Origin: Methanosarcinaceae archaeon
GTDB taxonomy: Archaea > Halobacteriota > Methanosarcinia > Methanosarcinales > Methanosarcinaceae
DNA length: 7,404 nucleotides
Assembly: GCA_017613335.1 (NCBI GenBank)
Contig: JAGAEB010000185.1
Span: 1 to 7,404, forward strand
Direction: 5' to 3'
Of this stretch, positions 1-6,082 are shown in pieces. Below the pieces are notes generated by a model, which searched no databases, had not been told where the DNA came from, and was given only the letters and a program-made list of their open reading frames with translations. Position numbers and translations under genes: made by a program. Positions within the stretch are counted from its first letter, which is position 1; each line of letters begins with the position of its first letter.

Positions 1-1
1 C

Positions 2-85
2 AAACTACTTGAAATCGAGGGAGCCGATATAGATCAAGGCATATCGATATTAACGCATAATAATGTGACGGAGGAACAACGGTGA
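2..85 (+). CDS. C-terminus of an unidentified gene (partial, cut by the window edge)
   Basis: One frame is open from the left edge to a TGA at 83-85 and encodes 27 residues beginning KLLEIEGADIDQGISIL and ending NVTEEQR. The last bases overlap the GTG start of the acetyltransferase gene in a GTGA arrangement, and the next gene's ribosome binding site lies inside these final codons. That is typical of translationally coupled genes in one operon, and it is the main reason to believe this frame. The pattern of a short strand, an acidic turn and a helix resembles the end of a NIL/ACT-like ferredoxin-fold domain, but this is a weak impression from few residues. No function is assigned. Confidence 0.6.
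   Translation, partial: KLLEIEGADIDQGISILTHNNVTEEQR
70..74 (+). promoter_or_regulatory. Ribosome binding site deciding the GTG start of the acetyltransferase
   Basis: GGAGG at 70-74 lies 7 nt before the GTG at 82-84. It is a near-perfect Shine-Dalgarno at normal spacing and favours the GTG start. It sits within the coding sequence of the upstream partial gene. Confidence 0.75.
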
Positions 86-705
86 AAAAAGATTATACGA
101 TCCGTCCTGAGGCGGCGGAGGATCACAGAGAAGTCGAGAATCTTGTCAGAGAATCATTCTGGAACGTCTACCGGCCGGGATGCAGTGAGCATTATGTGAT
201 CCATGTGCTCAGGGATGATCCTTCGTTTGTGAAGGAACTTGATCTTGTCATGGAAAAGGGCGGCAGGCTGATCGGACAGAACATGTTCATGAAAACGGTC
301 ATCAAAGCTGATGACGGCAGGGAGATCGAGGTTCTGACGATGGGTCCTGTCAGTATTGCGCCTGACCTCAAACGCAGAGGATACGGCAGGCTCCTGCTGG
401 ATCATTCTCTTGAGAAAGCCGCAGAGGCCGGCTTCGGTGCTGTCCTTCTCGAAGGTGACATCGGTTTTTACGGTAAAAGCGGATTTGATCAGGCCTGCAG
501 GTTCGGCATAAGATACCATGATCTGCCGGAGGACGCGGATTCGTCGTTCTTTCTCTGCCGGGAACTCATCCCGGGATATCTCAGCGGCGTGGCAGGTGTT
601 TATATGACGCCTCCCGGGTACTACGTTGATGAGGCTGACGTTGAAGAATTTGACAGAAGTTTTCCGCAGAAGGAAAAACTGAAACGGAAAGGACAGCTTT
701 TCTGA
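82..705 (+). CDS. GNAT-family N-acetyltransferase (YhbS-like)
   Basis: This 207-residue protein has the GNAT fold, which transfers an acetyl group from acetyl-CoA to an amine. The N-terminal strand YTIRPEAAEDHREVENLV (5-22) is the usual GNAT opening. MGPVSIAPDLKRRGYGRLLL (87-106) is motif A, with the pyrophosphate-binding loop KRRGYG at 97-102. AGFGAVLLEGDIGFYGKSGF (116-135) is the motif B region, where GDIGFYGKSGF is characteristic of YhbS/COG3153-type enzymes. The C-terminal 60 residues extend past the core, as in those members. The start is GTG, preceded by GGAGG, and overlaps the upstream gene by 4 bp, so the two are probably cotranslated. There is no signal peptide or membrane segment; the protein should be cytoplasmic. 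The substrate cannot be told from sequence. The family call is firm, the subfamily less so. Confidence 0.9.
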   Translation: MKKDYTIRPEAAEDHREVENLVRESFWNVYRPGCSEHYVIHVLRDDPSFVKELDLVMEKGGRLIGQNMFMKTVIKADDGREIEVLTMGPVSIAPDLKRRGYGRLLLDHSLEKAAEAGFGAVLLEGDIGFYGKSGFDQACRFGIRYHDLPEDADSSFFLCRELIPGYLSGVAGVYMTPPGYYVDEADVEEFDRSFPQKEKLKRKGQLF

Positions 706-718
706 ACGGATGCATGCG

Positions 719-733
719 CTGCCCGCCGGGCAG
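719..733 (+). terminator. Short hairpin after the acetyltransferase gene
   Basis: CTGCCC-GCC-GGGCAG is a perfect 6-bp GC-rich stem with a 3-nt loop, beginning 13 nt after the stop codon. No U-tract follows it, so it may be an mRNA 3'-end stabiliser or processing hairpin, not a true terminator. It lies upstream of the real start of the next gene, which argues against the ATG at 714 being used. Confidence 0.4.
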
Positions 734-762
734 GAAAAGAAACGATGCCCGCAGAAAAAATG

Positions 763-779
763 AAGGAGGAATCGATACG
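763..779 (+). promoter_or_regulatory. Shine-Dalgarno directing initiation at an ACG codon
   Basis: AAGGAGG at 763-769 is the strongest ribosome binding site in the window. At the ideal 7-nt distance comes ACG (777-779), not ATG, GTG or TTG. The next codons read ASDKEYLDF, which is where TfoX-N proteins of this type begin. The only upstream in-frame ATG (714) has no Shine-Dalgarno. Confidence 0.65.
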
Positions 780-1220
780 GCTTCAGATAAAGAGTATCTT
801 GATTTTGTTCTGGACCAGCTGTCCGGATCGGATGATGTGACATACAGGATGATGATGGGCGAATACATCATCTATTATCAGGGAAAAGTGATCGGCGGCA
901 TTTATGACAACAGATTTCTCGTAAAGAAGACAAAGACCGCAGAAAAACTCATGCCTGATGCGCCTTCAGAACTGCCGTATGAAGGCGGAAAAGAAATGCT
1001 CCTCGTCGATGTCGATGACACGGATCTTCTGAATCGTCTGATCCCTGCGGTCGCCGGCGATCTGCCGGCGCCGAAAAAGAAGAAACGATCCGGTATCTGT
1101 TTTTGTCTTTCCGGAAATCCCCGGACTTCAGGATATTCAGGAGATCCCGATTTCCTGTTTTTCCGGAATTTTCCGGTTTATCATATTTGTTTCAGTTCCT
1201 TCCGGCCACGGATGCGTTGA
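777..1220 (+). CDS. TfoX N-terminal-domain protein with apparent ACG start and lost stop
   Basis: The core ASDKEYLDFVLDQLSG...YRMMMGEYIIYYQGKVIGGIYDNRFLVKKT...MPDAPSELPYEGGKEMLLVDVDD...LPAPKKKK is a single TfoX N-terminal domain, found in small stand-alone cytoplasmic proteins of unknown biochemical role. Family members normally start just before ASxKEYLDF and end soon after the lysine cluster, at about 105 residues. Here the natural start position is ACG, 7 nt after a perfect AAGGAGG. After KKKK (residues 100-103 from ACG) the frame runs on through CGA (1086-1088) for another 45 codons. That tail is rich in Cys and Phe, passes through intergenic hairpins and overlaps the end of the convergent phoU-like gene by 29 bp. 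Both changes would be single T-to-C transitions (ATG to ACG, TGA to CGA). The gene may be translated from ACG, may be decaying, or may carry sequence errors. An alternative start is ATG 714, giving 168 residues, but it lacks a ribosome binding site and adds residues with no family similarity. Confidence 0.7.
   Translation, partial: TASDKEYLDFVLDQLSGSDDVTYRMMMGEYIIYYQGKVIGGIYDNRFLVKKTKTAEKLMPDAPSELPYEGGKEMLLVDVDDTDLLNRLIPAVAGDLPAPKKKKRSGICFCLSGNPRTSGYSGDPDFLFFRNFPVYHICFSSFRPRMR
1113..1176. terminator. Hairpins between convergent genes, possible bidirectional terminator
   Basis: GGAAATC (1113-1119) pairs with GATTTCC (1149-1155) and is followed on the plus strand by TGTTTTT. CCGGAATTTTCCGG (1163-1176) is a perfect short hairpin followed by TTTATCATATTTGTTTC. 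The minus-strand gene stops at 1192, so the second hairpin lies 15 nt past that stop and could serve both directions. The hairpins are real; the terminator role is inferred from position. Confidence 0.45.
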
Positions 1221-2187
1221 TCGCGATTTCTGCGATGTTGACGCTGTAGTCGGCGACTCTTCCGATACTGTCAACGATGACCCGGAGGCTTATCGGGTCG
1301 TCGACGGATTCCGGTCTGAATGTGTTGCTGAAATCCGAGATCATTCTGATGAGGTCTGCGTGTTCTTCGATGGCTTTGTTCGCAGGCCCGGATTCGGATG
1401 AAAAAAGCGCATCGACGGACTCCCGGGAAATGCGTTCCGCTTTCCGGCTCATCTCTTCGATGATCCGGAGTGTTGTGTCATCGTAGCGGGGTTTTTTGCT
1501 GAGGATCAGGCGGGCGATCTTCTGGGCGTGGTCGGCGATCCTTTCGATCGGTGTCGCGGCCATCCTCAGGTCATGGTATTCATCGACGGAGATATCGGAT
1601 TCATTGACGAATCCGGAACCGCAGACGACGGAGCGGAACTGCCGGGAGATGACAAGAAAGAGCCTGTCGACTTCGTCGTCTCTTTGTTCGACATCGGATG
1701 CCAGATCGAAGTCGGATGTCCTCAGTGCCTTGACAGAGTCGCGGAACATGGATCCTGCGATCAGGAACATTCTCTGCGTCGTTTTTTTGACGGAAATGTC
1801 ACTCTGGTTCAGGAGATTCTGGATGACGACGCGTTTTGATGTTTCTTCGACGATCTCGGTGCCGACGAGTTTGTAGCAGACGGATCTGATGACTTTTTTC
1901 CGGTCTGCCAGGATCTTGGGCGAATTGAGTTCGATGACGTCGTTGCCTGCCAGATAGGCCGCGATGATCTCGCGCTCGAGCGAATCTCCTTCCAGATCGG
2001 TCACATCGATGACGAGCCTTTTCGGTGTCCTTTCGGAAATGTTCGGCGAGATCAGAAGATTCCCGTCCGGCTGCGGACGGATGCCGACGCGCATGCCCGT
2101 CGTGATCCCGACCTTGTCTGCCCATTGTTTCGGAAGAGAAATGATGTAAGTCGAACCGCCTGTCTTCTGTATCTTTCTTGTTTCCAT
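1192..2187 (-). CDS. SpoVT/AbrB-PhoU fusion, phosphate-uptake-regulator-like protein
   Basis: This 331-residue protein has an N-terminal AbrB-type swapped-hairpin DNA-binding domain (about 1-50; RKIQKTGGSTYIISLPKQWA...GITTGMRV) followed by a PhoU-like helical region. PhoU signatures are the acidic helix EQRDDEVDRL (167-176), the end of the first bundle ATPIERIADHAQKIA (211-225) and the repeat DSIGRVADYSVNIAE (306-320). The acidic clusters are the positions that bind metal in PhoU proteins. This fusion is widespread in euryarchaea and is usually annotated as a phosphate uptake regulator, where DNA binding may replace the kinase signalling of bacterial PhoU. No pst transporter genes are in the window, so a phosphate link rests on family only. 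The ATG at 2187 has GAGG 9 nt upstream. The gene converges on the TfoX-like gene and overlaps its run-on frame. Confidence 0.88.
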   Translation of the reverse strand: METRKIQKTGGSTYIISLPKQWADKVGITTGMRVGIRPQPDGNLLISPNISERTPKRLVIDVTDLEGDSLEREIIAAYLAGNDVIELNSPKILADRKKVIRSVCYKLVGTEIVEETSKRVVIQNLLNQSDISVKKTTQRMFLIAGSMFRDSVKALRTSDFDLASDVEQRDDEVDRLFLVISRQFRSVVCGSGFVNESDISVDEYHDLRMAATPIERIADHAQKIARLILSKKPRYDDTTLRIIEEMSRKAERISRESVDALFSSESGPANKAIEEHADLIRMISDFSNTFRPESVDDPISLRVIVDSIGRVADYSVNIAEIAINASVAGRN

Positions 2188-2343
2188 AAATAGCTGCCTC
2201 GCAGGATAAAACGGATGAAAACCGGTAAAAACGACTGTGAAATATATCAGGTCTGTAAGGAGCTGAAAAAATATATAGAATATGGAGAACCTGCAGAAAG
2301 ATCATATTTTACGGCGCCCGGAATCATCCGGCAGGCCGGAGAA
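2188..2343 (-). promoter_or_regulatory. Probable promoter region of the AbrB-PhoU gene
   Basis: Read on the minus strand, two archaeal TATA-like elements precede the gene: GATATATTT (2248-2240), about 55 nt before the ATG, and CTATATATTTTTT (2277-2265), about 85 nt before it. They would give leaders of roughly 30 or 60 nt, which fits a gene that has a ribosome binding site (GAGG, 2197-2200). No purine-rich BRE is obvious on this strand. The rest holds one CCGGA-ATCA-TCCGG hairpin (about 2320-2333) and no gene. Confidence 0.45.
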
Positions 2344-2427
2344 AGACAGATCTTCCGGCTGAAGACCTGTCATGATCCCGGGAAAAGACAGATCTTCCGG
2401 CAGAAGACCGGTCATGATCCCGGGAAA
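2344..2427. repeat. Two tandem 42-bp repeats after hypF, each with a terminator-like hairpin
   Basis: Copies at 2344-2385 and 2386-2427 differ at two positions; the start of a third follows (AGAAGAGACA). Each holds an imperfect inverted repeat (2348-2368; 2390-2410). On the minus strand copy 1 folds as AGGUCUUC-AGCCG-GAAGAUCU, 8 bp including one G-U pair, followed by GUC and a U-tract of 3; copy 2 is similar with a U-tract of 4. The wobble pair makes the fold better on the minus strand than on the plus strand. As hypF stops at 2458, 30-110 nt upstream, this looks like a duplicated hypF terminator. Each copy also holds TCCCGGGA, a perfect 8-bp palindrome. Confidence 0.75.
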
Positions 2428-2457
2428 AGAAGAGACAGGAAGAGACGGCGCATAGGT

Positions 2458-5046
2458 TCATTTTCTGTCCGACAGTTGAGCGGCGGCAGCGAGGACCTGG
2501 CCGTGAGAGATACATCCGTCGCCGGCCGGCAGATTTTTGGGCGTCAGCGGAAGGATGTCTTCACTTCTGAGACAGGCAGCGATCGTGCGGACGATATAGT
2601 CGTTGTTGCAGACACCGCCTGAAAGGGCGGCGATCTCGATGCCTGTTTTCCGGCAGATGCGGACGGCCGCATCAGAAATGCCGCGCGCGAAAGCGTCCTG
2701 CGCTGCATCGGCGAGGAGATATTTCAGACGGGGATCGTCTTTTCCTTCGCGGGATCTTTCCAGGATGTCTTTTAAGAGTCTTCCTGTGTCGAAAACGATC
2801 ATGCCGTTCTTTTCTGTGATGACGGGTTCGAACGATCCGGATCCGTGTCTTTCGGCGACGGGCATCCGTTCCCGCAGACGTCTGCCGGCGACGGCGGCGG
2901 ATTCGAGCGCCATGGCGGGGCCGCCTTCGTAAGTTCTTTTCGGGCAGATGCCGAGAAGCGCGGAGACGGCATCCAGGAATCTGCCGGCGCTTGACGTGTA
3001 GGCGATGTTCATGTTGTTTTTCAGCTGGAAGAGGACGGCTGCTTTTTCTTCTTCGCCGTGACGGAATTCCAGTCCCGGGATCGATGAAAGGTCCGATTCA
3101 TCCATTTCGCCCGACAGGACATAATCGTAAAGCATGCCGAAGATCATCCGCGCCGGATAGTAGGCCGCCAGATCGGCGCCCGGCATCGGCCGGGATTTCA
3201 GAGAGCCGAGGCGTTCATAACCGGCATACGAACATTTCATGATTTCGCCGCCCCAGACCGTGCCGTCCGTGCCGTAGCCGACACCGTCGAGAGCCAGGCC
3301 GATCACTTCCGCATCGGACGGAAGCATGTTGTCACCCATCACGGAACAGATGTGGGCATGGTGGTGCTGGATGCGGAAAAGAGGCGATCCGGCCGTTTTT
3401 CCGGAAGCGGAGGAGACGGGATCGATGCTGCCGGAACCGACGCAGCCGGAAACAGGATCGCCGAAAAGACCGTCTGCGGCCATTGCTTCAGCTGTTTTCG
3501 TCGTGTTGAAGCCGGGATGGAGATCACAGGCCATGACATCCGGGCTGATCCCGGAGAGACGCGAGAGCGCCTGAAGTGTCTCGCGGTGATAATCGCTCGT
3601 TGCAACGTGTTTCGTATTTCCGATGTACTGAGACAGATAAACAAAGTCATCGGAGGACATGGAAACCGTATTATTCATCTCGGCGCCGACGGCAGCGATC
3701 TTCCGCGGGCAGGAGAACGGCATCCGGATCCGTTCAGGAACGTAGCCGCGGGAGCGTCTGAGGAACATCTGAGACCCGTTGACAGTCCGGATAACAGTAT
3801 CGTCAGCGCGGTTGAGGATCCGGCGGTTGTCCGTGAGCCAGTAATCAGCAACTTCTCTCAGGGCTCTGAAAGCTTCATCGTTTTCTTTCACCATCGGAAG
3901 CCCCGGCATATTCGCGGAAGTCATGACCAGGAACGTGCCGGCGCAGTCTTCTTTTTGAACGGGACCGTCGCCGGAAGATCCTTCATCGGAAAACAGATTT
4001 CCGGATCTTTCAGAGACAAGGCGCCGGAGGCGGCCGAACAGCAGATGATGCGTTCCGGAATAGGGAAGCATCATGCCGATATTGTGGAGCGGCGAAACGT
4101 CCGGGGAGATGATCCGGTCAGTGACATAGCAGGACCCGCCGGACTCTGTCTGTTCATCGCCGGTGATCTTGTCACAGACGACGATGGGCCTTCTCTGATT
4201 CATCAGGAGGCGGCGCTCCGTTCTGCCGATGACGGCGATCGATCCTGCTGCCTCGATGTCTCTGACCATCAGCGAAAAGGGCTGATCGGGTCTGCCGAGG
4301 CGTTTCCGGAGTTCTCTGACAGAGCGGCCGCACGTCGCATCGCAGACGAGATGGAAGCCGCCGTAGCCTTTGAGCGCGAGGATCTTTCCTGAGAGAATGA
4401 GAGAGGCGGCCATGTCAAGCGAATCCGGTCCGGATTTCAGGAGAACGGGTTCGCCGGATCCTGACAGTGCCCAGAGGGAATGTTCAGGCCCGCAGTGCGG
4501 ACAGCAGACAGGCTGCGCATGGTATCTGCGGTCTCCCGGATCGGAATAGGATCTGCCGCAGACAGAACAGAGCGGAAAATCGATCATCGATGTGTTGTCC
4601 CGGTCATACGGGAGCGATGAAGCGATCGTGTAGCGGGGGCCGCAGTTCGTGCAGACGGTAAAAGGATAATCGAAATGGCGGTTCTCCGGATCGGACATCT
4701 CCGAAAGGCAGTCCTGACACATGGCCATATCCGGCGGGATGATCGAATTTCCCGCTTCCCCGCGGCGGCTTTCGATGACGGAAAATCCGGAAAAGGACTG
4801 AGTCGGAGAGATCTTTGTGACAGAAACGTCATCGACTCTTGAAAGCGGCGGATTTTCCGATGAGATCCCTTCCAGAAAAGCGTCAAGGGAAGCACGGTCG
4901 CCGCAGGCGATGATCTCGACCATGTTGCCGAGATTGCAGACGGTCCCGCAGATATCGCACCGGTCTGCCAGGCGATAGATGAACGGTCTGAAACCGACAC
5001 CCTGGACAACGCCGCGAACCTGTATTTTCAGGCATTCGGATGACAT
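2458..5046 (-). CDS. hypF: Carbamoyltransferase HypF, [NiFe]-hydrogenase maturation
   Basis: HypF uses carbamoyl phosphate and ATP to carbamoylate the C-terminal cysteine of HypE, the precursor of the cyanide ligands of the NiFe centre. All domains are present in order. An acylphosphatase-like domain (about 1-92) has VRGVVQGVGFRPF at 10-22. Two HypF zinc fingers (110-185) have CxxC pairs at 110/113, 132/135, 160/163 and 182/185. A YrdC-like domain (about 205-385) has LKGYGGFHLVCDA. The Kae1-like transferase domain (about 445-862) has IQHHHAH at 559-565, DGVGYGTDGTVWGGE at 587-601, LSGGVCNND at 808-816 and AGDGCISHGQ at 841-850. At 862 residues it is about 100 longer than usual. The excess appears to sit in Gly/Ser/Asp-rich inserts near 293-308, 344-369 and 528-555, away from the motifs, so the enzyme should be functional. 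The ATG lacks a ribosome binding site but lies about 28 nt from a TATA box. The M52 protease gene is directly upstream. Confidence 0.96.
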   Translation of the reverse strand: MSSECLKIQVRGVVQGVGFRPFIYRLADRCDICGTVCNLGNMVEIIACGDRASLDAFLEGISSENPPLSRVDDVSVTKISPTQSFSGFSVIESRRGEAGNSIIPPDMAMCQDCLSEMSDPENRHFDYPFTVCTNCGPRYTIASSLPYDRDNTSMIDFPLCSVCGRSYSDPGDRRYHAQPVCCPHCGPEHSLWALSGSGEPVLLKSGPDSLDMAASLILSGKILALKGYGGFHLVCDATCGRSVRELRKRLGRPDQPFSLMVRDIEAAGSIAVIGRTERRLLMNQRRPIVVCDKITGDEQTESGGSCYVTDRIISPDVSPLHNIGMMLPYSGTHHLLFGRLRRLVSERSGNLFSDEGSSGDGPVQKEDCAGTFLVMTSANMPGLPMVKENDEAFRALREVADYWLTDNRRILNRADDTVIRTVNGSQMFLRRSRGYVPERIRMPFSCPRKIAAVGAEMNNTVSMSSDDFVYLSQYIGNTKHVATSDYHRETLQALSRLSGISPDVMACDLHPGFNTTKTAEAMAADGLFGDPVSGCVGSGSIDPVSSASGKTAGSPLFRIQHHHAHICSVMGDNMLPSDAEVIGLALDGVGYGTDGTVWGGEIMKCSYAGYERLGSLKSRPMPGADLAAYYPARMIFGMLYDYVLSGEMDESDLSSIPGLEFRHGEEEKAAVLFQLKNNMNIAYTSSAGRFLDAVSALLGICPKRTYEGGPAMALESAAVAGRRLRERMPVAERHGSGSFEPVITEKNGMIVFDTGRLLKDILERSREGKDDPRLKYLLADAAQDAFARGISDAAVRICRKTGIEIAALSGGVCNNDYIVRTIAACLRSEDILPLTPKNLPAGDGCISHGQVLAAAAQLSDRK

Positions 5047-5070
5047 AATATCAGAACATGCAGTTTAAAG

Positions 5071-5078
5071 TATTTATA
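5071..5078 (-). promoter_or_regulatory. TATA box of hypF, implying a nearly leaderless mRNA
   Basis: The minus strand reads TATAAATA, centred about 28 nt before the A of the hypF ATG. Archaeal transcription starts about 25 nt from the TATA centre, so the mRNA would begin within a few nucleotides of the start codon. The absence of any GGAG-like sequence in 5047-5062 agrees with this. A purine-rich BRE is not evident. Confidence 0.6.
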
Positions 5079-5106
5079 GAACGGATCAGACGGCTTTTCA
5101 CAAAAA

Positions 5107-5155
5107 CGATACGTCATTTCACGATACATCATTTTGCAAAACCGATACGTCATTT
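5107..5155. repeat. Three direct repeats CGATACRTCATTT upstream of the hypF promoter
   Basis: The 13-mer CGATACGTCATTT occurs at 5107-5119 and 5143-5155. A one-base variant, CGATACATCATTT, occurs at 5122-5134. Start-to-start spacings are 15 and 21 bp. The cluster begins 29 bp upstream of the hypF TATA box and ends before the terminator hairpin of the protease gene, so it occupies the place expected for an activator site. No matching array lies inside a gene. Confidence 0.65.
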
Positions 5156-5156
5156 C

Positions 5157-5173
5157 AAAACCGAAGCGGTTTT
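5157..5173 (-). terminator. Hairpin terminating the hydrogenase protease gene
   Basis: AAAACCG-CTT-CGGTTTT (minus strand) is a perfect 7-bp stem starting 6 nt after the protease stop codon. The 3' arm ends in UUUU. It separates the protease transcript from the hypF promoter. Confidence 0.6.
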
Positions 5174-5178
5174 TGCGT

Positions 5179-5721
5179 TCATGATGTCTGTGATGATGAC
5201 CTGATGCGGGCGATCTCGTCCAGGATCAGCGGGATCACGCGGTCGACAGAGGGCTCTACGGACGGGGACAGGTCGTAACTCATGTCAAAAACATCACCGA
5301 CGACGACAGGGATGATGACACCGAAAATAGTGATCTCCGGCAGCCCCTGCGTGGCTTCAGCGATCTTCAGGACGTCCGGGACCGCGATGTCATGCGCAGA
5401 AAGCGCGCGGCCGAAATCGTTTCCGTCGATCAGGTCCCGGCCGGACATTTTGATGATCTTTCCCGGCTCAAGGTTTGCTTTGACGGCATCCGTCATGATG
5501 ATATAATCAGCGCCGTCCAGATAACCGAGCAGATCAAGGCCGCAGACACCGACATCGAGGATCTCGACATCGGCCAGTCTCTCATCGTTTTCAGCCATGG
5601 CTGTCAGTTTTTCGACGATACGGATGCCGACGCCGTCGTCGCCCATCAGCGGACTCCCGCATCCGAGGATGCGGATAACTTTACTTCCGGATTCTGAAAC
5701 CGGATCACTGTTTTCGGTCAT
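5179..5721 (-). CDS. [NiFe]-hydrogenase maturation endopeptidase, peptidase family M52
   Basis: This 180-residue protease removes the C-terminal extension of a [NiFe]-hydrogenase large subunit once nickel has been inserted, closing the active site. The nucleotide-like opening ILGCGSPLMGDDGVGIRIVE (18-37) holds the family GxGxxxxxDDGxG motif. LDVGVCGLDLLGYL (55-68) matches the second motif. The expected nickel-sensing ligands are visible as Asp28/29, Asp56 and His110 (SAHD). The length is typical. I chose the ATG at 5721, with GGAG (5731-5734) 9 nt upstream; an in-frame TTG at 5739 would add six residues but lacks support. Its neighbour hypF acts earlier in the same pathway. Whether it serves an F420-reducing, F420-non-reducing or membrane-bound hydrogenase cannot be told, since no large subunit is in the window. 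Confidence 0.92.
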   Translation of the reverse strand: MTENSDPVSESGSKVIRILGCGSPLMGDDGVGIRIVEKLTAMAENDERLADVEILDVGVCGLDLLGYLDGADYIIMTDAVKANLEPGKIIKMSGRDLIDGNDFGRALSAHDIAVPDVLKIAEATQGLPEITIFGVIIPVVVGDVFDMSYDLSPSVEPSVDRVIPLILDEIARIRSSSQTS

Positions 5722-5798
5722 GATAAAAAACTCCGTCAATTTCCGGGATATTGCACACGGAGCATGATATCTTTTTTCTAAATAAGCCTAAGCCTGAT
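5722..5798 (-). promoter_or_regulatory. Upstream region of the hydrogenase protease gene
   Basis: This stretch holds the ribosome binding site GGAG (5731-5734). The only TATA-like candidate is CTTATTTAG (5786-5778), about 60 nt before the ATG. It is a poor match, so the promoter call is weak. Nothing coding is seen. Confidence 0.3.
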
Positions 5799-5977
5799 CA
5801 AAAAAAAGCAGAAAAACAGAAGAAAAACACGGCAGAAAAACACAGGAAAAAACACGGCAGAAGCACGGGAAAGAAAAACACGGGAAAAGCACGGGAAAGA
5901 AAAACACGGCAGAAAAGCACGGGAAAGAAAAACACGGCAGAAAAGCACGGGAAGGAAAAAAGACGAAAGAAACCGGA
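5799..5977. repeat. T-free low-complexity tract with 28-bp tandem repeats
   Basis: The plus strand has no T at all across these 179 bases. It consists of A-rich runs separated by CACGG and CACGGG. Units starting GCACGGGAARG begin at 5863, 5889, 5917 and 5945 (periods 26, 28, 28), and more degenerate CAGAAAAACACGG units precede them from about 5819. Because every stop codon contains both T and A, all six frames are necessarily open here, so the lysine-rich and Phe/Cys/Ser-rich frames across it are not evidence of genes. On the minus strand, the direction of both flanking genes, the tract is A-free with many T4-T5 runs between C/G-rich spacers, a sequence type that promotes archaeal transcription termination. 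Confidence 0.85.
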
Positions 5978-5978
5978 T

Positions 5979-6026
5979 AAAAAAATCCCCGTTTTCCGGA
6001 AAACGGATATATTCCGGAAAGCGGGG
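5979..6026 (-). terminator. Strong intrinsic-type terminator of tfb with U7 tract
   Basis: On the minus strand the arms at 6026-6012 and 6001-5987 form a 15-position stem (CCCCG, one mismatch, TTT, CCGGAA) with a 10-nt loop. A single A and seven consecutive T (5985-5979) follow. The inner part is also an 18-bp perfect palindrome (5989-6006, centred on TTCCGG). Stem plus U-tract beyond the tfb stop makes this the clearest terminator in the window. Confidence 0.75.
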
Positions 6027-6060
6027 GAATGAAAGACATGAGACGGGGATGAGACAGGGA

Positions 6061-6077
6061 TCCCGGATCATCCGGGA
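6061..6077 (-). terminator. First hairpin after the tfb stop
   Basis: TCCCGGA-TGA-TCCGGGA (minus strand) is a perfect 7-bp stem with a 3-nt loop, 5 nt past the tfb stop codon. It has no U-tract of its own and probably acts with the U7 hairpin further on, or protects the mRNA 3' end. Confidence 0.5.
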
Positions 6078-6082
6078 AATTC

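Noticed and set aside
714..776. ATG at 714 as the start of the TfoX-like protein
   Set aside because: It has no ribosome binding site, its first codons contain a hairpin and the downstream Shine-Dalgarno, and its residues do not resemble the family.
3352..4392. A 346-residue plus-strand frame antisense to hypF
   Set aside because: It lies wholly within the conserved hypF coding region, has no recognisable domain, and is explained by hypF codon bias.
5722..5739. TTG at 5739 as the protease start
   Set aside because: A GGAG sits at proper spacing from the ATG at 5721 and inside the extra codons, so the ATG is preferred.
5751..6032. A 93-residue lysine-rich plus-strand frame, and two Phe/Cys-rich minus-strand frames over the same bases
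   Set aside because: The tract lacks T on one strand, so no stop codon can occur in any of the six frames. The open frames are a compositional artefact, and the sequences are simple translations of the repeats.
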